A stretch of 64,000 bases of DNA from Cellulomonas fulva (lineage in GTDB: Bacteria > Actinomycetota > Actinomycetes > Actinomycetales > Cellulomonadaceae). The DNA is taken from assembly GCF_018531375.1 (NCBI RefSeq), contig NZ_JAHBOH010000001.1, forward strand, positions 434,001 to 498,000, written 5' to 3'. This document shows, piece after piece, positions 50,375 through 58,905 of this stretch (position 1 is its first letter; each line of letters begins with the position of its first letter). Position numbers and translations under genes: made by a program. The notes under the pieces are model-generated. The model was given only the letters and a program-made list of their open reading frames with translations. It was not told the DNA's origin and ran no database searches.

Positions 50375-50854
50375 ATGGCGCTCGACGCCCTGTCCGAGGT
50401 GCTGTGGCACGAGCGTTCGCTGCTCGAGCTGCTCCTGTTCAAGCTCGAGGAGGAGCAGCTGCTCCTCACCAGCGGCCGGACCCGGTGGCTCGCCCACGCC
50501 ACCCGCGAGGTCGAGGCGGTGCTGGCCCAGATCCGTGACGCCGAGCTCGGACGCTCCGTCGAGGCGGTCGCGGCGTGCGCCGCCCTCGGCGTGCCCGACG
50601 GCGCGAGCCTCGCGGAGATGGCCGACGCGGCGCCGGCCCCCTGGGACGAGCTGCTGCGCCAGCACCGCGAGGCGTTTGCCTCGCTCACCGCGGAGATCTC
50701 GCACCTCGCCGACGGCAACCGCGAGCTGCTCGCGATGTCCCACCGCGCGACGCAGGAGACCCTCGCCTCGCTCGGCGACACGCACACGTACGACGGCGCC
50801 GGCCGCTCCTCGGCAGGAGAATCGGGTGCAATCCTCGTGGACCGCACGCTCTGA
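50375..50854 (+). CDS. flgN: Flagellar chaperone FlgN
   Basis: This 159-residue helical protein matches FlgN: LSEVLWHERSLLELLLFKLEEEQLLLTSGRTRWLAHATREVEAVLAQIRDAELGRSVEAVAACAALG, then WDELLRQHREAFASLTAEISHLADGNRELLAMSHRATQETLASLG. FlgN escorts FlgK and FlgL to the export gate. AAGGAGG lies 7 bases before the ATG at 50375, which I prefer over an in-frame GTG at 50369. It is first in the junction-protein operon. Confidence 0.9.
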   Translation: MALDALSEVLWHERSLLELLLFKLEEEQLLLTSGRTRWLAHATREVEAVLAQIRDAELGRSVEAVAACAALGVPDGASLAEMADAAPAPWDELLRQHREAFASLTAEISHLADGNRELLAMSHRATQETLASLGDTHTYDGAGRSSAGESGAILVDRTL

Positions 50855-50984
50855 CCGATCAGACGGGCAGGAGCCGCCCCCGCCGGGAGACCGGGACGGG
50901 GACGGCACCGACCGGCCACCGGGTCTCGCGCCCACGCACGACGCAGGACCGCCGCGCGGCGGACGACGAGAGGACAAGCACACC

Positions 50985-52418
50985 GTGAGCACCTTCTCCG
51001 GGCTCGGCACCGCCCTGAGCTCGCTGATCGCGCAACGGCAGGCGCTCGACGTCGCCGGGCAGAACGTCGCGAACGCGAACACCGTGGGCTACACGCGCCA
51101 GCGCGCGACCATGGCCCCCGTCTCCGGCGTCCAGGTCCCCTCGATGTTCTCGACCAACGACGGCATCGGCCAGGGCACACGGATCAGCAGCGTCGACCGG
51201 CTCGCGGACGTGTTCCTGGACGCGAAGCTGCGCGTCGCCACCTCGTCGTCCTCCTTCCTCACCGCGCGCGCCGAGGCGTACTCGGCGCTCGAGTCGTCGC
51301 TCGGCGAGCCGGGCAAGACCGGCCTGTCCTCGCAGCTCTCGGACATGTGGGCCGCGTGGCAGGAGGTCGGCAACTACCCGGACAAGAGCGCCAACCGCGC
51401 CGTCCTGCTCGAGACCTCGCGCGCCGTGGCGGAGCGCGTGGGAACGCTCTACTCGGACGTCCGGACGCAGTGGACGCAGGCGCGCACCACGGCCGTCGCG
51501 CTCGTCGACCAGGTGAACACCGCCGCCGCCGGCATCGCCGACCTCAACGGCCGGATCGCCGCCATCACCGCGTCGGGGGCCACGGCCCACGAGCTCGCGG
51601 ACCAGCGCGACCTGCTCGTCACCCAGGTCTCCGAGCTCGTCGGCGGCGTCGCGGACGTGCGCGCCGACGGCAGCCTCGACGTGCTCGTCGGCGGCAACGC
51701 GCTGGTGACCGGCACCAAGGTCAACCGCCTCGCGGTGTCCGGCGCGACGTCCTTCGACCAGGTCACGGGCACCCCGGCGCAGGGCGTCGGCGTGGTGTGG
51801 GCGGACCGTCCCGCGCAGGACGTCGCGATGTCCGGCGGCCGCGTCGCCGGGCTGCTGTCGGTGCTCGCGCCGGCGGACGGCACGGGCAACGGTGGCGTCC
51901 TCGCCGAGGCCGCCGCCCGCTACGACGGGCTCGCGACGACCATCGCGACGCGCGTGAACGCGCTGCACTCGACGGCCCTGACCGCCGGCGGCACGCCGGG
52001 CGGCGACTTCTTCACCTTCACGCCGGGCCAGCCCGCCGCGCTCGGTCTCACGGTCGCGGTCACCGACCCGTCGCAGGTGGCGGTCGCCACCGCCGGCGCC
52101 GGCGCGCTCGACGGCTCGGTCGCGGACCTGATCGGCGCGCTGGGCACGGCGGCCGACGGACCCGACGCGCAGTGGAGCTCCGTCGTGGTCGACCTCGGGG
52201 TGCGGTCCGCGAGCGCGACCTCGCGCGCGACGGTCGCCGAGTCCGCCCGCAGCACCGCCGAGCAGCAGCAGCTCGCGCAGGCCAGCGTCGACACCGACGA
52301 GGAGACGGTCAACATGCTCGCGTTCCAGAGGGCGTACGAGGGCGCGGCACGCGTCCTGACCGCGATCGACGAGATGCTCGACACGCTCATCAACCGCACC
52401 GGCGTCGTCGGTCGATAA
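50985..52418 (+). CDS. flgK: Hook-filament junction protein FlgK
   Basis: This 477-residue junction protein has the axial N-terminus VSTFSGLGTALSSLIAQRQALDVAGQNVANANTVGYTRQR and the C-terminal TAEQQQLAQASVDTDEETVNMLAFQRAYEGAARVLTAIDEMLDTLINRTG. GTG at 50985 is used, with GAGAGGA about 10 bases upstream. A 130-bp gap after flgN holds no feature beyond a small palindrome. FlgL follows after 10 bases. Confidence 0.96.
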   Translation: MSTFSGLGTALSSLIAQRQALDVAGQNVANANTVGYTRQRATMAPVSGVQVPSMFSTNDGIGQGTRISSVDRLADVFLDAKLRVATSSSSFLTARAEAYSALESSLGEPGKTGLSSQLSDMWAAWQEVGNYPDKSANRAVLLETSRAVAERVGTLYSDVRTQWTQARTTAVALVDQVNTAAAGIADLNGRIAAITASGATAHELADQRDLLVTQVSELVGGVADVRADGSLDVLVGGNALVTGTKVNRLAVSGATSFDQVTGTPAQGVGVVWADRPAQDVAMSGGRVAGLLSVLAPADGTGNGGVLAEAAARYDGLATTIATRVNALHSTALTAGGTPGGDFFTFTPGQPAALGLTVAVTDPSQVAVATAGAGALDGSVADLIGALGTAADGPDAQWSSVVVDLGVRSASATSRATVAESARSTAEQQQLAQASVDTDEETVNMLAFQRAYEGAARVLTAIDEMLDTLINRTGVVGR

Positions 52419-52428
52419 GGAGCCACCC

Positions 52429-53307
52429 ATGATCTCGCGCGTGACTCACCAGACCGTGCAGCGCAGCACGCTCGCCAACCTGCAGGCGAACCTGTCGACG
52501 ATGGCGAGCCTGCAGTCGCAGATGTCGAGCGGCAAGAAGGTCAACGTCCCGTCGGACGACCCGGCCGCGGCGTCCGACCTGCTGCGCCTGCGCGGCGAGC
52601 AGCGCGTGAGCACGCAGTACGCGCGCAACGCGGCCGACGCCGGCTCGTGGCTGCAGACGGTCGACACCGCGATCACGTCCTCGCTCGCCTCGCTGCGCCA
52701 GGCCCGCGACCTCGCGGTGCGGGGCGGCAACGGCGCGCTGGGCCAGACGTCGCTGAACGCGCTGGCGGACGAGGTCAACTCGGTGCGCGACGCGATCCTC
52801 TCCCAGGCCAACACCACCTACGTGGGTCGCTCCGTCTTCGCCGGCACGTCGGACGCGGGGGTCGCGTTCGGCGACGACTACGCGTACACGGGCACGGGCA
52901 CGGGGGTCGAGCGCCGGGTCAGCAGCACGACGACGGTGCGCGTGGACGGTGACGGCGCGGCCGTCTTCGGCACGGGCGACGGCTCGGTGTTCGCGCTGCT
53001 CGACGAGCTGTCGACCACCCTGCGCTCGGGCGGCGACGCGACCGCGCACGTCACCGCGATCGACAGCCGCATCGAGTCGATGCTCGGCGAGCTCGCCGGG
53101 GTCGGCGCGCGGCACAAGAACGTCCTCGAGAAGCAGCAGGGCCTGGCGTCCCAGGAGGTCGACATGACGGCACGCATCTCCGGCATCGAGGACATCGACC
53201 TCGCGGAGGTCATCCTCGAGCTGCAGTCGCAGGAGGTCGCCTACCAGGGCGCCCTCGGCGCCGCGGCCAAGGTGCTGCAGCCGACGCTGCTGGACTTCCT
53301 GCGATGA
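52429..53307 (+). CDS. flgL: Hook-filament junction protein FlgL
   Basis: This 292-residue flagellin-like junction protein has MISRVTHQTVQRSTLANLQANLSTMASLQSQMSSGKKVNVPSDDPAAASDLLRLRGEQRV and a C-terminal helix IEDIDLAEVILELQSQEVAYQGALGAAAKVLQPTLLDFL. AAGGAG lies 7 bases before the ATG. The stop overlaps the fliW start (ATGA). Confidence 0.96.
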   Translation: MISRVTHQTVQRSTLANLQANLSTMASLQSQMSSGKKVNVPSDDPAAASDLLRLRGEQRVSTQYARNAADAGSWLQTVDTAITSSLASLRQARDLAVRGGNGALGQTSLNALADEVNSVRDAILSQANTTYVGRSVFAGTSDAGVAFGDDYAYTGTGTGVERRVSSTTTVRVDGDGAAVFGTGDGSVFALLDELSTTLRSGGDATAHVTAIDSRIESMLGELAGVGARHKNVLEKQQGLASQEVDMTARISGIEDIDLAEVILELQSQEVAYQGALGAAAKVLQPTLLDFLR

Positions 53308-53681
53308 CCGCCACGGTCGAGGTGGGCGGCGCCCGCGTCCCCGCCGCGCTGACGCTCACCGAGGAGCTGCCGGGTCTGCCCGGGCGCTCGTCGTACCTGC
53401 TCGAGGCGGTCCCCGAGGCCGACGGCCTGTTCGCCCTGCGCTCGCAGGACGGACCGGCGACGCGCCTGTTCGTCGTCGACCCGGCCGTCTACGTGCCCGG
53501 GTACGCGCCGGAGCTGCCGGGCGACGGGGAGCGCCGCGCGCTCGTCGTCGTCCACCCGCCCAGCGGGACGGACCCGGCGACCGCGAACCTGCTCGCGCCG
53601 ATCGTCGTGGACGTCGCCGCGGGCACCGCGCAGCAGACCGTGCTCGACGGCGACTGGCCGCTGCGCGCGCCGTTGGGCTGA
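53304..53681 (+). CDS. fliW: Flagellar assembly factor FliW
   Basis: This 125-residue protein matches FliW: ELPGLPGRSSYLLEAVPEADGLFALRSQDGPATRLFVVDPAVYVPGYAPEL and the conserved TANLLAPIVVDVAAGTAQQTVLDGDWPLRAPLG (compare ANLQAPI...YQTKHPL in Bacillus). FliW binds CsrA and is displaced by flagellin, so flagellin export controls its own translation. It is translationally coupled to flgL, while csrA is far away at 19625. Confidence 0.9.
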   Translation: MTATVEVGGARVPAALTLTEELPGLPGRSSYLLEAVPEADGLFALRSQDGPATRLFVVDPAVYVPGYAPELPGDGERRALVVVHPPSGTDPATANLLAPIVVDVAAGTAQQTVLDGDWPLRAPLG

Positions 53682-53697
53682 CCTGCGGGAGAACATC

Positions 53698-53724
53698 TCA
53701 GGCGCCCGCGCGGGCTGCCGATGG
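53698..53724 (+). promoter_or_regulatory. FliA-type promoter of the HDOD gene
   Basis: TCAGGCGC-N11-GCCGATGG ends 39 bases before the ATG at 53764. Both blocks agree with the flagellar sites. It would also drive the DUF4012 gene two bases further on. Confidence 0.75.
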
Positions 53725-53763
53725 GCCGGGAGCGACGTCCCCCGGAGCCCAGGAGGCCCCCAC

Positions 53764-54948
53764 ATGCCCGCTGCCGTCATCCACCGCCAGGCCCTCGTCC
53801 ACGCCGACGGGTCGCTGTTCGGCTACGCCGTGCACGCCCGCGTGGACGACGACGCCGCCCTGCTCACCCCGACCGCGGAGGACCGCCTGGTCTCGGCCGC
53901 GTACGCGCGGGTCGACCTGGCCCAGGTGGTCGGTGACCGCGCCGTGGTGCTGCGCGCGACCGCGCCCATGCTGCGCGGCGAGGAGGAGCTGCCGGCCGCA
54001 CCGCGCAGCCTCGTCGTCGAGGTGCCCGCCGGCTGGGTGGAGAACGAGTACGCGGAGGACGCGCTGGTCGCGATGCGCGAGCTCGGGTTCGGCGTCGCGC
54101 TCGCGTCCTACACGGGCACCCTCGCGCAGCGGGCGCTGCTGCCCCTGCTCGACATGGCCAAGGTCGACCTGCGCCGCGAGGACGACTCGCTCGCCACCTG
54201 CGTCGCGCAGCTGCGCGAGGCCGGGGTGTGGTCCGTCGGCCTCAACGGCGACACGCCGCACCGTGCCGCGCGCGCCCGCGACCTCCAGGTCGACCTGGTC
54301 CAGGCCCCGCTCGTGCCCCGCCAGGAGCGAGGCACCGGCCGCACCGTGACCGCGGGCGAGGCCCAGCACCTCGAGCTCGTCCGCCTGCTCGCGCAGGACA
54401 TGCCCGACCACGCGCAGGTGGTCCGGGCGGTCTCGGTGGACCCCGAGCTCTCGCTGCGCGTCCTGCGCTCGGTCAACGCGTCGACCACCGGCATCCACCA
54501 CCACGTCGACTCGCTGTCGCGCGCCGTCGCGCTGCTCGGCCCCCGCCGGCTCGCCGCGCTCGTCTCCTCTGTGGTCCTGTCCGGGCAGCCGGCTCCCGTC
54601 GACGTCCTGTGGACCGTCATCACGCGCGCGCTCGCCACGTGGCGGCTCGCCGGCACCGAGGTCGGCTACACCGTCGGGCTCCTGTCCGGGATCACGGCGG
54701 CGCTCGACATGTCGGTCGAGTCCGTGGTCGAGCGGTCGGGCGTGTCCGACGAGGTCGCGGCGGCGCTGCAGGGCGAGGGCGGCCCGTACGGACCGGCGCT
54801 CGAGGCCGCGCTGGCGCACGAGGCCGACGACGACGACGCCGTGCGCGCCGCGGGCTACGCCCCCGCCGAGGTCGCGCGGGTGTACTTCGACGCGATGCCG
54901 GAGGCCCTGTCCTCGGCCGCCCAGATGGCCGCACCGCTCGCCGCCTGA
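53764..54948 (+). CDS. EAL-like/HDOD signalling protein
   Basis: This 394-residue protein has an N-terminal degenerate EAL-like domain (AAVIHRQALVHADGSLFGYAVHAR; LVVEVPAGWVENEYAEDALVAMRELGFGVALASYTG; MAKVDLR) and a C-terminal HDOD domain (LVRLLAQDMPDHAQVVRAVSVDPELSLRVLRSVNASTTGIHHHVDSLSRAVALLGPRRLAALV, then LWTVITRALATWRLA). The EAL motif and metal ligands are not retained, so c-di-GMP hydrolysis is unlikely. Such proteins (YuxH-like, CdgJ) affect motility. AGGAGG lies before the ATG, and the FliA-type promoter links it to flagella. Confidence 0.85.
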   Translation: MPAAVIHRQALVHADGSLFGYAVHARVDDDAALLTPTAEDRLVSAAYARVDLAQVVGDRAVVLRATAPMLRGEEELPAAPRSLVVEVPAGWVENEYAEDALVAMRELGFGVALASYTGTLAQRALLPLLDMAKVDLRREDDSLATCVAQLREAGVWSVGLNGDTPHRAARARDLQVDLVQAPLVPRQERGTGRTVTAGEAQHLELVRLLAQDMPDHAQVVRAVSVDPELSLRVLRSVNASTTGIHHHVDSLSRAVALLGPRRLAALVSSVVLSGQPAPVDVLWTVITRALATWRLAGTEVGYTVGLLSGITAALDMSVESVVERSGVSDEVAAALQGEGGPYGPALEAALAHEADDDDAVRAAGYAPAEVARVYFDAMPEALSSAAQMAAPLAA

Positions 54949-54950
54949 GC

Positions 54951-56762
54951 ATGACGCCGCAGGACACGCCGCCGCCGGAGCCCGGGTCCCCGCGCCGCCG
55001 CGCCCGGCGTCGGTGGTGGCGGGGCGCGCTCGTCGTGGTCGCCGCGCTCGTGGTGTGGGGGGCGGTCGACGCGGCGCTCGCGGCCGGCGGCCTGCGGTCC
55101 GCCGCCGCCGACGCGTCACGTGTGCGCGACCTGGTGCTGGCGGGCGACGTCACCGCGGCCGCAGCGGTCGGGGACGACGCCGCGCGCGACGCGCGGCGCG
55201 CCCGGTCCGCCGCCCACCGCCTGCCCCTCACGCTCGCGCAGGCGCTCCCGCTCGTCGGCGACGACGTGACGGCGCTGCGCGACGTCGCGGACGCGGCCGC
55301 CGGGATCGCCACCGACGCGCTGCCGGGCGTCCTCGACGCCGTCGGCACGCTGGACCACCTGGCGGCCGCCGACGGCCGGGTCGACGTCGCCGCGATCGCG
55401 GCCGCCGCACCCGCCGTCACGCGCGCCGACGACGCCGTCCGGCACGCCACCGCCGTGCTCGAGGGCATCGGGACCGGCGGGCTCGTCGGACCGGTGGCGG
55501 ACGGGGTCACCCGGGCCCGGGACGCCGTCGCGGACATCGCTCCCGTCACCGCCGCCGCGGGACGGGCCGCGCGCGTCGTGCCCTCGATGCTCGGCGCGGA
55601 CGGTCCGCGCGACTACCTGGTGCTCGTCCAGACCAACGCCGAGCTGCGTGCGGCCGGCGGCATCCCCGGTGCGCTGCTCCAGGTGCACGTCGCCGACGGG
55701 ACGTTCGAGATCGTCGACCAGCGGGGCGCGGACGAGGTCAACGGCCCGGACGCCGACGTGCTGCCGCTGACGCCCGCCGAGGGCGAGCTCTTCGGCGACC
55801 AGCTCGGGCGCTACGTCCAGGACGTGACCCTCACGCCGCACTTCCCGCGCACCGCGGAGCTCGCGCGCGCGATGTGGGAGCGCGCGACGGGCGTCTCGGT
55901 CGACGGGGTGCTCGCGATCGACCCCGTGGTCCTCCAGCTCGTCGTCGCCGCCACCGGAGACGTCCGGCTGCCCGACGGGACCGTGCTCACGGGCGAGGGC
56001 ACCGCACGCACGCTCCTGCACGACGTCTACCTGCGCGTGCCCGACCCGACCGCGCAGGACGCGTGGTTCGCCGTCGCGGCGCAGGCCGTCCTCGACCAGG
56101 CGGTCCGGACCGCCCCGAGCGCCCCGCGCGAGCTCCTGGACGCCCTGGGCGCGGCGACGGCGCAGCGGCGGGTCCTGCTCTGGTCCGCCCACGAGGACGA
56201 GCAGTCGCTGCTCGCCGCGACGTCGCTCGCGGGTGCCGTCACGGGGCGGGACGGGCCGAGCCCCGTCGTGGGCGTCTACCTCAACGACGGCAGCGCCGCG
56301 AAGATGTCCTGGTTCCTCGAGGAGACGGTCTCGGCCCGGGAGACGTGCACGCCGCGGGGCCGCCGGGTCGAGGTGACCCTGACGATGCGCAGCACCGCGC
56401 CGACGGGCGGCGCCGGCCTGCCCCGGTACGTCACGGGCGCGTTCCTCCCGGCCGGCGACGTCCGCACCGGCTACGACCTGTACGCGCCGTACGGCGGGCT
56501 CGTCGAGCAGGTGGTCGTCGACGGCGAGCCCACCGAGGTCTTCCACGCGGCGTACCTGGACCTCGACGTCGCGTCGTGGACGGCGCAGCTCGCGCCGGGC
56601 GAGCGCACGACCGTGGTCGCCACGATGACGGTGCCCGACGGGCTCACCGGGCCGGTGCTGCTCTCCCGCACCCCGACGGCGCACCCGGCCGCGGTGCCGG
56701 TGGTCGGCCGGGGCGGCGGGTGCGGCGCCGGGGACGGCGGCGGGAGCGGCGCGGAGGGCTGA
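54951..56762 (+). CDS. DUF4012 domain membrane protein (second copy)
   Basis: This 603-residue protein has a Pro/Arg-rich N-terminus, one membrane helix near 24-46, and a large extracytoplasmic domain. It shares with the protein at 1144-3081 the blocks PSMLGADGPRDYLVLVQTNAELRAAGGIPGALL, FPRTAELARAMWERATGVSVDGVLAIDPVVL and a C-terminal VVATMTVPDG region. Function of the family is unknown. It begins two bases after the HDOD stop, so the two are one transcript. It ends in a Gly-rich tail. Confidence 0.8.
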   Translation: MTPQDTPPPEPGSPRRRARRRWWRGALVVVAALVVWGAVDAALAAGGLRSAAADASRVRDLVLAGDVTAAAAVGDDAARDARRARSAAHRLPLTLAQALPLVGDDVTALRDVADAAAGIATDALPGVLDAVGTLDHLAAADGRVDVAAIAAAAPAVTRADDAVRHATAVLEGIGTGGLVGPVADGVTRARDAVADIAPVTAAAGRAARVVPSMLGADGPRDYLVLVQTNAELRAAGGIPGALLQVHVADGTFEIVDQRGADEVNGPDADVLPLTPAEGELFGDQLGRYVQDVTLTPHFPRTAELARAMWERATGVSVDGVLAIDPVVLQLVVAATGDVRLPDGTVLTGEGTARTLLHDVYLRVPDPTAQDAWFAVAAQAVLDQAVRTAPSAPRELLDALGAATAQRRVLLWSAHEDEQSLLAATSLAGAVTGRDGPSPVVGVYLNDGSAAKMSWFLEETVSARETCTPRGRRVEVTLTMRSTAPTGGAGLPRYVTGAFLPAGDVRTGYDLYAPYGGLVEQVVVDGEPTEVFHAAYLDLDVASWTAQLAPGERTTVVATMTVPDGLTGPVLLSRTPTAHPAAVPVVGRGGGCGAGDGGGSGAEG

Positions 56763-56818
56763 GCCGGACCGTCGCGCCGGGCAGACGAGTGATGCTGCCG
56801 GGCCGCCGCGGACGCCGC

Positions 56819-56845
56819 TCACAATCACCGCGCGGCGGCCGATCG
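56819..56845 (+). promoter_or_regulatory. Possible FliA-type promoter of the secreted Ig-like gene
   Basis: TCACAATC-N11-GCCGATCG ends 71 bases before the ATG at 56917. The -10 block is good, but the -35 is TCAC. The site lies in the 154-bp gap after the DUF4012 gene. Confidence 0.45.
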
Positions 56846-56916
56846 GCCGGGCAGGTGGGGTCCCTCACGAGACCGGCACCCACCCGTCCCCACCCTCCGA
56901 GCGAAGGAAGCTCCTC

Positions 56917-57663
56917 ATGAAGAAAGCGATCACCCTCGTGGTGGGCGCGGCCCTGGCCGTGCCCGCCGCGTTCGCGGTCCCGGCGCTCGCGGCCGGCGAG
57001 GCGGCGGCTCCGGCCGCCGTGACGCCGGCCGTGACGTCCGCCGTGACCTCGGCCGTGGCGACGTCGTCGTCCGACGCGTCGCCCGCCGGCTACCAGGCCA
57101 CCGTCAAGACGGTGACCACGGCTGCGGCGCCGGCCGTCAGGTTCGGCACCGTCGTCCCCGTCACGCTCACGGTGAAGGCCGGCACGGGCACCCCGACGGG
57201 GACGGTGACCCTGCGCGTCGACGGCCGCACCAAGACCGCCACGCTCGCCGGTGGCAAGGCGACCGTGAAGGTCAGCGGCTTCGCCAAGGGCTGGTTCCGC
57301 GGGTCGGTGTCGTACACGCCCACCAGCGGGTCGGCCTTCAAGGCCTCGTCGGGCAGCGTGCTCGTCAAGGTCGGCGCCGCACGGACCACCACGAAGATCA
57401 AGTCCGTCTCCGTGGTGCGCGGCAAGACGCCCGTCGTGAAGGTCGCGACGAGCAAGCCCGGCAAGGTCACCGTCACGGTGACGGGGCCGAAGGGCTACGC
57501 CGTGACCCGCACGGTGACCATCCGCACGGCGTACACCACCACCGCGGTGTCGCTGCCGACGAAGCCCGACGTCGCGGGCAGCTACCGCGTCCGGGTCACG
57601 CTCACGCCGCCGAGCACCAACTTCGCGGCCTCGTGGGCGGGCAGGTACGTCAAGGTCGTCTGA
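56917..57663 (+). CDS. Secreted Ig-like domain protein
   Basis: This 248-residue protein has a Sec signal peptide (MKKAITLVVGAALAVPAAFAVPALAA, cleaved near residue 26), a Ser/Thr/Ala/Val spacer and two tandem beta-rich domains. The first resembles bacterial Ig-like domain 3 (VTLTVKAGTGTPTGTVTLRVDGRTKTATLAGGKATV). The second (about 155-248) is similar in strand pattern. It has no sorting signal or membrane anchor, so it is probably released or loosely surface-bound. GAAGGAAG precedes the ATG. It ends at a strong shared terminator. Confidence 0.75.
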   Translation: MKKAITLVVGAALAVPAAFAVPALAAGEAAAPAAVTPAVTSAVTSAVATSSSDASPAGYQATVKTVTTAAAPAVRFGTVVPVTLTVKAGTGTPTGTVTLRVDGRTKTATLAGGKATVKVSGFAKGWFRGSVSYTPTSGSAFKASSGSVLVKVGAARTTTKIKSVSVVRGKTPVVKVATSKPGKVTVTVTGPKGYAVTRTVTIRTAYTTTAVSLPTKPDVAGSYRVRVTLTPPSTNFAASWAGRYVKVV

Positions 57664-57672
57664 CCGACCACC

Positions 57673-57720
57673 GCAGACGGCAGGAGGCGGTCCCCGCGGG
57701 GGCCGCCTCCTCTCGTCTGC
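57673..57720. terminator. Bidirectional terminator between the Ig-like and glycosyltransferase genes
   Basis: An outer 7-bp stem (57673-57679 with 57714-57720) encloses a long GC-rich inner hairpin with an AGGAGGCGG/CCGCCTCCT stem. It lies between the convergent stop codons at 57663 and 57724. Confidence 0.85.
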
Positions 57721-57723
57721 GGG

Positions 57724-58905
57724 TCAGGCGCGACGCGCTGCGGTCAGGACGTCGCGGAGCGTCGCCGCGGTGTCGCCGCCGTACGCGGCCGCCGTCCAGG
57801 CCCGTCCCGCGGCGCTCAGCCCGTCCCGGACGGCCGCCGACCCGAGCAGGCGCTCGATCGCGTCGGCCCACTCCCCCGGGGCGTCCGCGACGAGGCAGGC
57901 GTCGGCCGCCCCGGCTCCCGCGAGCCGGGCGCAGACCGGTGTCGAGACGGTCGGGCTGCCGACGCTCAGCGCCTCGATGAACTTCATCTGGACGCCCGTG
58001 GCGGTGCGGACGGGGACCACGACGGCCTGTGCCGCCGCGTACTCCGCGCCCACGTCCGGCACGCGGCCGACGAGCTCGACGTCCGGCGCGACGAGGCGCT
58101 CCACCCGGGGCCCGGCCTCGGCCCCGACGATCCGCAGCCGCACCGCGAGCCCGCGCTCCCGCAGGAGCGGCAGCACGCGGGCGACGAACCACTCGAGCGC
58201 CTCCACGTTCGCGTCGTACCCGAGGCGCCCGACGAACAGCAGCCGCCCGGGCACCGCCTCGCGCTCGGTCCAGGTGGCCGCGGCCATGACGTGCTCGCTG
58301 CGCAGCACGACGACCCGGCCGGGGTCGGCGTGCGCCGCGTCGACCGGCGACGAGACGAGCACGGTGCCCGCCCGCGCCGCCGCCCGCCGCTCGGCCGTCG
58401 CCATGCGCCGCGACTCGACGCGCGCGACCAGCCGGGAGAGGCCGGCGGCGCTCTGCGCGCGCTGGCGGTAGTAGTCGCTGCGCACCTCGTCGAGGTCGTG
58501 CACCACCGGCAGGTCCCCGACCTCGTCGAACCACTGCGCGGACCGGATCACGTTGAAGTAGGCGAAGTCGGGGCGGAAGCCGACGACCTCACGGCGGATC
58601 GCGCGGCGCACCGCGGGTGCGTCGGCGTAGGCCTGCTGGAGCGAGGCGCCGCGCAGCAGACCGGCCCCGGCCCGCAGCACGCCCGCCGCGCCCCGCGCGC
58701 GGACCACGACGACGTCGGCACCCAGGCGCGCGGCGTCCGCCCGGTCGAGGGCGTCCCAGGCCGTCACCACGCACCGCACCTCGGCGACGGCGCGCAGGTG
58801 ACGCAGGAGGGCGAGGCTGCGGGGCCGCCGCTCCGAGGGCACCCACGGGGCGACGAACAGCACGCGCGGACGGCGCGTCGGCCGAGGTACGGCGACGTCA
58901 GGCAC
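57724..58905 (-). CDS. Glycosyltransferase family 4/1-like
   Basis: This 393-residue GT-B fold transferase has an N-terminal Rossmann domain (RVLFVAPWVPSERRPRSLALLRHLRAVAEV) and C-terminal sugar-nucleotide site (RLLFVGRLGYDANVEALEWFVARVLPLLRERG; VELVGRVPDVGAEYAAAQAVVVPVRTATGVQMKFIEALSVGSPTVSTP with the E-x7-E like region). The donor and acceptor are unknown. GTG at 58905 has GGAGG 8 bases upstream and overlaps the preceding gene by 8 bases. It is the last gene of the polysaccharide operon. Confidence 0.9.
   Translation of the reverse strand: MPDVAVPRPTRRPRVLFVAPWVPSERRPRSLALLRHLRAVAEVRCVVTAWDALDRADAARLGADVVVVRARGAAGVLRAGAGLLRGASLQQAYADAPAVRRAIRREVVGFRPDFAYFNVIRSAQWFDEVGDLPVVHDLDEVRSDYYRQRAQSAAGLSRLVARVESRRMATAERRAAARAGTVLVSSPVDAAHADPGRVVVLRSEHVMAAATWTEREAVPGRLLFVGRLGYDANVEALEWFVARVLPLLRERGLAVRLRIVGAEAGPRVERLVAPDVELVGRVPDVGAEYAAAQAVVVPVRTATGVQMKFIEALSVGSPTVSTPVCARLAGAGAADACLVADAPGEWADAIERLLGSAAVRDGLSAAGRAWTAAAYGGDTAATLRDVLTAARRA

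Noticed and set aside
50835..50861. ACCGATCA in the flgN-flgK gap as a separate FliA promoter for flgK
   Set aside because: The base block at the right distance upstream reads TCGT rather than TCAG or TCAC, and flgK is readily explained by the flgN promoter.
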